Shown piece by piece: positions 56,406-64,000 of a stretch of 64,000 nt of DNA. The stretch is taken from positions 2,418,001-2,482,000 of the forward strand of contig NC_063014.1 in NCBI RefSeq assembly GCF_020509005.1, written 5' to 3'. This stretch comes from Fulvia fulva (Eukaryota; Ascomycota; Dothideomycetes; Mycosphaerellales; Mycosphaerellaceae). The number at the start of each line of letters is the position of its first letter. The first letter of the stretch is position 1. The notes beneath the pieces were generated by a model. That model did not search any database. It had not been told where the DNA came from and was given only the letters and a program-made list of their open reading frames with translations. Both the position numbers and the translations under genes were made by a program.

Positions 56406-58185
56406 ATGGAGAAGTCTCTCCCAACCGTCCACGAGCGTCATGCTCCCATGCCAGCAAGGCAACGCAAAGCCTGGCAATACGCCTTACTCGCCGTGTCCCT
56501 CGTCCTTGTCACCGTAAATGGCACAAACCTCTACTACCGGATCCCACGCTTCATCTGCCATCTCCGCGGCTCCGACGATGCTTCCACCTCGAAGACGAAA
56601 CAATGCCACCAAGTCCCAGCTCTCTGGCCCTCGAAAGAAAACGACAAAGTCCAGGAAGCATTCGACTACCTCTTCACGCCCACGTTCGAGAACGCCTCCA
56701 TCATCCGCCTCTCTGGCGCCGTTCAGGTCAAGACCGAGTCCTTCGACGACCTAGGCCAGGTCGGCGAGGATAAGAGGTGGGATGTGTTCTACCCGTGTCA
56801 CGAGTATCTCGAAGCTACATTCCCGAAGATCTACAAACATTTGAAGGTGGAGAAGGTCAATACGCATGGACTGGTGTATACATGGGAGGGTAGCGATGAG
56901 TCTAAGAAACCAGTGGTGATTATGGCGCATCAGGATGTCGTGCCTGTGGATCCTGACACTGTGGACTCGTGGACGCATCCGCCGTTCAGTGGATTCTACG
57001 ATGGTGAGAGGGTCTGGGGAAGGGGTGCGAGTGATTGCAAGAATCAGCTCATTGGGGCTATGGAGACGGTTGAGACTCTTATTGGGGCTGGGTGGGAGCC
57101 GAAGAGGACGATTGTGTTGAGTTTTGGGTTTGATGAGGAGTGTTCCGGACAAGAGGGTGCTGGGCATTTGGCTCCTTACTTGCTTGAGAGGTATGGCAAG
57201 GATGGTGTTGCGGCTATTGTTGATGAGGGCATGGGATATGCGCAAGCATTCGGTCGTGGCTTTGCGCTGCCTGGTGTGGGTGAGAAGGGCCATAGCGATG
57301 TCGACATTGTGGTGAGGACGCCAGGTGGACACTCCTCTGTACCACCGGACCACACCAGCATCGGTATCTTGTCCGAAATCATCACCGCGATCGAAGCACA
57401 GCAGTACCCAACCTACCTCACCAAGAACAACCCCTTCCTCGAATTCCTGCAATGCAGCGCACAATTCTCCCCCGACTTCCCCAAGAAGCTTAAGAAACTC
57501 CTCGGGTCCCGCAGCAAGACCATCGCCAGCGGCAAGAAGGACAAGACCTGCAAACACAAAGACCAGCTCGCCATCGAAGCAGCCAAGATCTCCAAGGAAT
57601 CGAAGTACCTTATGCAAACATCCCAAGCTGTTGACATTCATCAAGGGCGGCAAGAAAATCAACGCTCTTCCCGAGACAGCACAGGTCACCGTGAACCACC
57701 GCATCAACATTGGTGATGAGCCTGAAGATGTATGGAAGCATCTCCAACACATCACTGGCAAAATCGCGAAGCAGTACAACTTGACACTTCATGCTTTCGA
57801 TGGGCAGAATGAAGCCTACAACGCCATATCCCTCTCACACCGAGACACAACTCTTCGCGTCGCACCTGTATCTCCCACAGACGCAGACGTGGTCTCGCCA
57901 TACGCGGTCATCGCGGGCACGATCAGGGCGCTCTATGGTGAAGACACAGTTGTGGCGCCGGCGTTGATGACGGGCAATACGGACACACGCTACTACTGGG
58001 ACCTCACCAAGAACATCTTCAGGTTTGGACCGGGTTATGTCAATGAGCCGGAGGGGAGAGGTAGTGGGCTGCCGGGGAATATACATACGGTGGATGAGTA
58101 CGTGCCGGTCAGCAATCATCTCAAGGTTGTGAGGTGGTATACGTTGTTTTTGAGGAATCTGGATGAGGCGGATATTGAGGAGTGA
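56406..58185 (+). pseudogene. Carboxypeptidase S-type M20 metallopeptidase with a 1-bp frameshift
   Basis: From ATG 56406 the product has an N-terminal anchor (WQYALLAVSLVLVTVNG, residues 23-39) and the M20 zinc peptidase core: MAHQDVVPVD (His near 174), WGRGASDCKNQL (bridging Asp near 210), FDEECSGQEG (catalytic and zinc Glu near 243) and VRTPGGHSSVPP of the dimerisation domain. Yeast Cps1 acts in the vacuole on C-terminal Gly-Leu-type peptides. At 57637-57638 one extra T turns AVDIIKGGKKIN into AVDIHQGRQEN, with a stop at 57716. The family C-terminus (INALPETAQVTVNHRINIGD to the TGA at 58183) continues in the next frame. About 592 aa would be expected. A single-base indel in a TT pair may also be a sequencing error, so 'pseudogene' is tentative. 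Confidence 0.85.
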
Positions 58186-58661
58186 GGAGTGGGGGTTGAG
58201 AATGGTGTAGTGAAGAGGCAGCACAGGGGGTTTATTGCTGCTGCGGCTGGTCTGTTACGGCTTGCCTGCTGGTACAACCCGTGCGCCTGATCGCTGGCGA
58301 CTGCTGCAGTACCATTGTGATGTGACTACTGCTTCATGCTGTTCGAAGTTGTCAAGACTGCTGACGCAAGTAGTCAGACCGCGAAACGAATGATCGATGA
58401 TCTGAGCACAATCTACTGGAAATGATTGACAGAAGCGGTAGATACGACAGACACATAGCAAACACCAAGGTTTCGCCAATGCGTTCCAGCCACACGGTAC
58501 GTCCTCACAAGCAACTTATGCCGTCTTCAGAGCAACCACACGGAGAATCTCCACATTTGCTTGGTCAATCCCCGCGATCGGACCTCACTTCAGCTCATCC
58601 AAGAGACTATCAATGTCCATGTTGCTTTGGCATCCCAAACATCACGGTCATCGCTATTACC
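58186..58661. other. Intergenic or leader region
   Basis: An open frame extends upstream of 58662 to an ATG at 58422, but it lacks family similarity and is probably untranslated leader. Confidence 0.5.
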
Positions 58662-59348
58662 ATGTCCAGCAGTGGTATCTTCCCTTTCTTCTCGTTAGCA
58701 CGCGAACTTCGGGATCTCATCTACTCCCATTGCCTCAAGAAATCCACCAGCATCGAACTCAGCAACGAGATTCGATTTCATGTTCACGAGTATCCTTACC
58801 CACATCTCTTCCGCGTCAACCGTCAATTTGGAAAGGAACTTCGAGAGGTCGCAGAGGAACATGCTTCCCTACACATATACAGCACAGCCATACCTGGCGG
58901 CCCCAAACCAAAACTGCTAGCCGTAATTCCTGGTGGCCTGAGAATGATTAGGAACATCAGTTTCGAACTCAACTGCTGGAATGGCCACGACATCGTGAGC
59001 GACCTGACAGCTCAAGACGAATGGATAACCACTATCATCCACGATCTGGACCCAGACAAATCAAAAGATCTCTCGTATCACATCAACCTCATGTCACGAA
59101 GCAAGATCCCTGACGGCGAGGCTGCGATCCTTTGGTCGGGGATATGGATCGACATGCACAATCTGAAGGAGCTGCTTATTATGCAGGCTGGGGAGGTGCT
59201 GAGTCGATGGGATGGTGGGACGAACCAGTTTGTGAGAGTTGCGAGAGAGGGGTATGAGGGTGGTGGTGGTGGTGGGGAGAATGTAAGCCTGAGTTGCGGT
59301 CCGGGGGCACTTTTGTGGCAGGGAGAGGTGGCTTACTTGTTTCAGTAG
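58662..59348 (+). CDS. 'LARELRDLIY' family protein, copy 2
   Basis: Single exon, 228 aa from the ATG at 58662, chosen because relatives place FPFF a few residues from the start (MSSSGIFPFFSLARELRDLI). An in-frame ATG at 58422 would add 80 residues. A second block, HLFRVNRQFGKELREVAEE (about residues 48-66), matches the VNRQFxxEY segment of the other copies. The remainder is strand/helix-rich. Near the C-terminus is a run of six Gly codons (GGTGGT repeat at about 59260-59277). Same family as 45732, 60462 and 61817. Function unknown. Confidence 0.7.
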   Translation: MSSSGIFPFFSLARELRDLIYSHCLKKSTSIELSNEIRFHVHEYPYPHLFRVNRQFGKELREVAEEHASLHIYSTAIPGGPKPKLLAVIPGGLRMIRNISFELNCWNGHDIVSDLTAQDEWITTIIHDLDPDKSKDLSYHINLMSRSKIPDGEAAILWSGIWIDMHNLKELLIMQAGEVLSRWDGGTNQFVRVAREGYEGGGGGGENVSLSCGPGALLWQGEVAYLFQ

Positions 59349-59664
59349 GTTTGGTTGAATACTGTGAGGGATGTGTAAGAAAGATGGAGAGATGAGGAGG
59401 CTTGGGTGGACGTCATGGGGTGGCTATGGTCTGCAGAGAGCATGTTGTTATTGAGGGAGCGGAGTCGCTGTTACAATGTGCAACTCGGCGACCGTATCTA
59501 GACCACCTAAGCTGGACTGCCGAGTACAGAGTGTGCTCAAGCATCGCATCAAGCATCCTTCTCCGCCCAGTATTCACGCCGATACCTCCTCGTTCAACCA
59601 CCTCGATCGAGATCATGCCCTGCTAGAAGCGCCGCTGAGTGACGCCTAATTTGCAGAGGAGATA
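59349..59664. other. Convergent intergenic gap
   Basis: No feature recognised between the convergent family copies 2 and 3. Confidence 0.5.
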
Positions 59665-60462
59665 TTACGGTCGAGAGAACCAAGATGCCCAGCTGTAAGT
59701 TGTGACCTTTCGCTAGACCGTCAAAGTTCGACTTCATACTCACCACAGAGCACGCTCAAGTTGGGATTCTTCCTGTGCCTTCTTCATGTTTTGCTCTGCT
59801 TCTTTCACCATCTCGATCTTGCCGGTGTCCTTCGACAGCTGCAGGACCAAGCCATCATGGCGGTTGAAGTCACAAAAGTTACCCGGGATCCCAACGTAGA
59901 CACATAGACCCTTGAGAAATGGCAGTTCTGCCCATCGGCCCTTCGTAAGCTCTGCGTGCATCAGCTCGACTGAGGGAAGGTGGTGCTCCAGCAGGTTGAT
60001 CCTGATCGACAAGGACTGCAGCTTTGGCAGATGCTTGAACAGAGCTGTGGTCCAGTCGCGGTATGCACACCGTAACACTCCGTCACCATAGTGGAAGGAC
60101 GAGAAGCCCAAAAGGTCGAGGCGCACGGCACGGATGTGGGTTAGCTGAGCTGGTAAGCAGTCTCTGCGCAAGCCAACGACCTGCATGCTCATGATCTCTT
60201 GTAGCCTCAAATCGGATCGCTCGTTGGATCGCTCTTGGTACTCCTGGCGAAAGCGGCGGGATATCAGCTTCAGCTGTGTGGTAGGCATGTTGCTTGCCAT
60301 GAGGGCCAAGTCGATCGACGAATATGCTAAGTCGATCGAGATAGCTGCCTCCTGTTCTTCGAGACATGCATCGTAGACTTCGTCACGGAGCTCTCGAGCC
60401 ATGTTGAAGAACGGGAAGATGTGGCGAGTCGAGTCGGTGCCGGTGGTCGCAGTCGGAGCCAT
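59665..60462 (-). CDS. 'MARELRDEVY' family protein, copy 3
   Basis: Model complement(join(59665..59692,59744..60462)), 248 aa. ATG 60462 gives MAPTATTGTDSTRHIFPFFN, then MARELRDEVYDACLEEQE and the second block LISRRFRQEYQERSNERSDL. The C-terminal half has LRR-like strands (IRAVRLDLLGF, LPKLQSLSIRINLLEHH). A strong donor GTGAGTATG overlaps the apparent stop (ERALW-stop) and an acceptor CTTACAG 51 nt downstream adds CWASWFSRP, so I prefer the spliced end; the unspliced form ends at 59740. It is the closest neighbour of copy 4 in arrangement and orientation. Confidence 0.7.
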
Positions 60463-60948
60463 CTCGAGTGGCAATGCTACCTCGAGCGGATGTCCAGCTA
60501 TTACCTAAGATCAATGTGAGATTGGGAGCTCTGCTTGAGACACGAGGACACTAACTTGATCTTTGTGCGAAATGGCGCTGTTGATGACACGGCGTTGTGT
60601 GGTGAAGATGATGTTGTGATGGTGGTCGGCTTGCGGTGGTGTGATGTGTGTTGATGCAGCAGATTTGTGTGGTGAAGGCGTTCCCAGTTAGCGAGATGTG
60701 TGTTTTGTAAAGTTATCAGTTGTCGCAAGGGAAGGTGGAGCTCGAAGCGAAGCGAAGCTCAGATTTGGCGTTCACATGCAAGCGGAAGCGGCCCGTTGCA
60801 GGGATGCTTCGAAGCGGCGGGAACAGACATGTTGGAGATGCGCTCATCATTGCATTACCTCAAGACGCCCTGGCTATACGGAGTATCTTACAATGCCACT
60901 CTTGCGCTGTCTTTTGTCCTTGCACCAGTCCACAGTCACACACTCGCT

Positions 60949-61817
60949 TCACTCTAGAGATCTCTGGCTTATCAGCCCAAAACTTCGGCTGCATCTATCT
61001 GCTGCAGCCCCTCCTCGCCCAGCCCGCTCTTTGGCGGTCACCTCTCCCGCAATTGGTCGATAGAGCTCCCTCTCCACCAGCTCGACCTTGCGAGTCGCGG
61101 ACGACCACTTCAAGACCACTTTATCCTGATAGCTGAAGTTGAAGTGATCCTTTTGATGTTGTCGCCCCTTGCGACGATGTATGTCATGAACGTGAAGTGC
61201 TGAAAGCTGAGTTGGTGTCGTCCAGAAGCAACTGTTCAGCTGGTCCCGCATGTGCTCTGGGGTGAAGCCCGGGCTGAAGAAATCGACGTTGATGTTGATC
61301 GACAGCTCGCGGAGATTTTGCTGTTGTTGCAGCATTTTTGCGACCCAGCGGTTGTGGGTGACTGGGTCTCCTTGGAATGCTGTCAAATTGTGACTGACGA
61401 TGGCAGCTATGTTGAGCTCGATGAAGATGACTCGAGTGGCTCCGGCAGGCAGATTGAAGGTCTCGAAGTGGAACCTGTCGCGGTCTTGAAAAGTGAGAGC
61501 TGCGGTCTTGCGTACTGGGAGGTCCTCCGTTAGCTGAATCTGAAGCGCAATTCGACTCGCGAGTCGATGTGTTCCGGAGGCTCACCTCGTTGTTGATACT
61601 CCTCTTGGAACTGGCGGTTGACCAATAGGAAGTTGGTGTTTGCCACGGCCATCGCCCGCAGCATCATACCGCATTTTAGCGTCATCTCGTGATCGTCCAG
61701 GCCTTCGTCGTAGACCATGTCTCTCAGCTCACGAGGCAACTCAAAGAATGGGAAGATGTTGTGTAGATCGGAAGTACCACTCGCGGACGCGACACTGTCC
61801 TTGATTGTCGAGACCAT
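60949..61817 (-). CDS. 'LPRELRDMVY' family protein, copy 4
   Basis: Model complement(join(60949..61514,61586..61817)), 265 aa, 71-nt intron (GTGAGCC...CCTCCCAG with CTAAC branch). Start ATG 61817: MVSTIKDSVASASGTSDLHN, FPFFELPRELRDMVYDEGLD, then LLVNRQFQEEYQQR. Exon 2 reads VRKTAALTFQDRDRFHFETF and carries strand-rich repeats (NLRELSININVDFF; LSALHVHDIHRRKG). It ends in an Ala/Gly/Arg-rich tail. An alternative acceptor at the end of ATTCAG changes frame and is rejected because it does not give the strand pattern seen in copy 3. Function unknown. Confidence 0.7.
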
Positions 61818-62451
61818 GTTGTGCTTCGCTCCAGACGTGTCACTATCGCGATGTTTAATTAACAAAGAAAGCTTGTGGTGCTGGCGATCGGAAAGTGTGC
61901 TATGTTGCGTGATCTGGGATGGTGTTTTAGTTTGCTGTGTCTCGGATTGAAGATGCGACCTTGCTTTAGTACCAGAATCTCGGCTTGCGCTAAGTCAAAG
62001 TAAATGAGAAACATGTGATCAATCACATGCAAGCAGAATAGCAGGCATAAGGTCGCCTCGATTGTGCCGAATAAAATTGCGGGGGCGCTTCCGATGGAGG
62101 TTGAGCAGAAGGTTCCTGATGCGCTCCATGACGCCAGCGAGAAGAAGAGTCACATCTGGACAAGGATTAGATGAGGATAATGAGATGTGTGTCAGAGACA
62201 ATGTGATGGTTGTGCAGTAGCTGTATCCCAGATAGAAGGAATCGACGAACCATACCGTTTCCCTCTTTCCATCTATCGCGTTGCCCTCGCGGCGACGACA
62301 AGGCAGTACGGCCACTCCAGTACAGCCGTAGTACTTGGCTGCCATCCATCTCTTCGCAGTAGTGCCAGCTTCAGTAGTATCAATAGCGCGCAGTCCACGA
62401 AGCGCTGCTTTCCATGCATCGCCGGTCTTTGTGTGAATGCTATACATCACC
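61818..62451. other. Intergenic, nothing recognised
   Basis: Between copy 4 and the helicase 3' end. A 149-codon minus frame (62019-62468) overlaps the helicase stop and lacks motifs; it is probably 3' UTR. Confidence 0.5.
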
Positions 62452-64000
62452 CTATGGCGCAAGACCACGAATGAGATCTTGAGTCTTCAGCTCCTCCCTG
62501 AAGTCGTTGAAGTAGCAGGGAGACTCGTCAGACCAAAACTTGTCCGGCTGGATCTCGCCTCCTATAGTCCAACGAATCGCCTTCGCTCGAGTCAACGCGA
62601 CGTTGGCGCGACCAGAGTCATTCAGGAAACCTGTCGTTGGTCAGTACAAAGCGTGGTTGAGTGGTATGGCCTCATGCTTACCACTGAGCCAAATACGCTT
62701 GCCGTCGCTGTCAAATTTCTGGATGCAGCCATCGAAGATGGTCATGAAGGCCTCTTGACCTTGACTCGCATCGAGCTGGACGAATCGGGGCAGGTGGGTC
62801 GGAGGCAGGTCGTGGTCTCGAGCATACTTGCGTGCTTTCCTCCTCCAGTCAATGAGCTAGTTTAGGTTAGTATTTTGCTCTGCTCGGGACGGCATAGTAC
62901 TTACCGAGTTCTTGTAGGCGCACATGATCATGACCTCTTCCTCCATGTCATCCCAGAAGTAGTCGTGCAGTGCTGGAAAGATCTTCTCGAAGAAGATGTC
63001 CGGGTGGGTGGCGACTTTGCGAGACTGGAAGTGGTCCTTCTCGACTGTGCCACTGACCCTGATCCAGGCATTGCGTACGGCGCGTTCGGTGTTGGTGTTC
63101 TCCCACTGAGCACGTTCCAGTTCACCCATGCGGCTTGTGAGAATGCCAGACAGAGCTCTCTTCAGGCCTGGTCTCTCCTCTTCTAGGAGTCTACTTGTAC
63201 CACGGCCATCTCGCAGACGCCCACCGTACAACTGACGATTTGGGAAATCCGAGAGACACTCATGCTGCGTACTGGTTAGCTGGAGAAGGGTTTCCGGAGC
63301 CATTGCATACTGACCATGCGCATCTGCTCTACCAAACGCACACAAGGGAAGCCCTCCCTGACAAGACGCAATGGTAACGGCAGCTCCAAGCGTTCTCGAT
63401 ACATGTTCAGTTGCGCGGCTCCTCTCGCAGACGTGGTTATCGGCTTCAGTTGCCTGCGAAGCGTCAGCCATCTGCACTCACAAATCTGGTGTGAGGAACT
63501 TACTCTTCATCGCCAAATAATACGGCGCCCTTGACGTGATCTCTCCAGATCTTGTTCGCGATACCAGACCAAACGTTGGGCTCAACATCCTTGCAGGCTT
63601 CGTCGACGGAAACGACAATGCCTTTGCAGTCATCCCTGTCGCCATTTTCATTCATGCCAAAATTAGCCTCGAGCTCCCAGCAGCGAGCGTTGCCTGTAGT
63701 GGTAATCATGAAGCGACTGAGTCGAACAAGATGGCTCTTGCAGGCCTCATAGCTCCACTCGAACTTCTGCATCTCCTCTACATTCTTGCTTGGAAAGCTT
63801 CCATCACGAATTTGGGCGAGATAGCCTCCGAAGACCTCCCACACGTCGACTTTGTTCTGGCCTTCGCGTGCTGAAGACTCTGTCTGCTGAGAGTCGTCCT
63901 CTTCTGGTTGGCAGCGGGCATCATAGTACTCCGAAAAGGAACTGGAGGACCTTCGACCTCGGGAGCCTGGGGCCCGAAGGAAGCAGGTAAGCTCGCCTAG
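62452..64000 (-). CDS. Superfamily 1 (NAM7/UPF1-like) helicase, C-terminal part, 5' end outside window
   Basis: Model complement(join(62452..62630,62682..62856,62905..63264,63315..63453,63504..>64000)); introns 48-51 nt. In order: a charged linker, motif III GDEEQLKP (split by the first intron), motif IV VEQMRMHECLSDFPNRQLYG, a long insertion, motif V VQLDASQGQEA and motif VI DSGRANVALTRAKA, ending FREELKTQDLIRGLAP. These are the 3' half of an AAA_12-type DNA/RNA helicase; Walker A (GxGKT) and DExx must lie beyond base 64000. The frame is open through the window edge. The exact subfamily (NFX1-, SEN1- or UPF1-like) cannot be told without the N-terminus. Confidence 0.85.

Noticed and set aside
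57325..58185. Separate gene downstream of the carboxypeptidase frame
   Set aside because: Its sequence is the C-terminal domain of the same M20 peptidase, displaced by one base.
62019..62468. 149-codon minus frame overlapping the helicase stop
   Set aside because: Out of frame with helicase motifs and without any motif of its own; most likely 3' UTR.
1..64000. CRISPR array, prophage or bacterial operon
   Set aside because: Introns, RIP and gene families are fungal; no regular direct repeats with unique spacers were seen.

Overview
This window looks like nuclear DNA of a filamentous ascomycete, most likely a Dothideomycete of the Mycosphaerellales/Capnodiales type. The basis is dense intron-containing genes with mostly 48-70 nt introns (GT...AG, CTAAC/CTGAC branch sites close to the acceptor), a repeat block with the signature of repeat-induced point mutation (RIP), Tad1-type LINE and Fot1/pogo relics, and fungal gene families (SAT4-type rhodopsin-fold membrane protein, fused FOL1, AIM9-like kinase, fungal 'LPxELRxxIY' proteins). 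The species is not claimed.

Layout. 1-7.75 kb is an AT-rich, CA/TG-depleted, stop-riddled transposon graveyard: a Tad1-like LINE on the minus strand (zinc-knuckle ORF1, AP-endonuclease and reverse transcriptase motifs still readable) and an internally deleted Fot1/pogo transposase on the plus strand. At about 7.75 kb composition flips to normal, and the first normal sequence is two broken genes (aspartic-protease-like tail, OCH1-type glycosyltransferase). 10.4-14.8 kb holds a SAT4-type membrane protein and an amino-acid permease with a 5-bp duplication frameshift. 15.5-18.9 kb holds a tiny single-span protein, a tandem duplication containing two coiled-coil-like paralogues plus a copied 3' end of nitronate monooxygenase, and the intact nitronate monooxygenase. 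19.7-23.5 kb is the fused folate synthesis gene FOL1.

24.07-25.5 kb is the most unusual segment. Five tandem minus-strand modules look like tRNAs (acceptor, D-like and T-like arms with compensatory changes) but carry a 60-70 nt structured insert where the anticodon loop should be. They lie inside exons of what looks like a spliced non-coding transcript.

26.7-32.6 kb carries small proteins, a cysteine-containing secreted protein (effector candidate) and a DHA2-type MFS exporter. 33.9-45.3 kb is a mostly conserved housekeeping block: a Cys/His-rich nuclear-looking protein, a vezatin-like membrane protein, a small repeat-like conserved protein, EMC6, PCNA (start codon split by an intron) and pyridoxal kinase (11-nt microexon). 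45.7-64 kb mixes 'LPxELRxxIY' family genes (four copies), secreted hydrolase-like proteins, a PWI/SR splicing factor, several genes broken by frameshifts or stops (NAD(P)-binding protein, AIM9-like kinase, carboxypeptidase S) and a partial superfamily-1 helicase running off the right end.

Gene models with introns are my own splice calls from consensus sites and reading frame. Family assignments rest on remembered motifs, not on a search.
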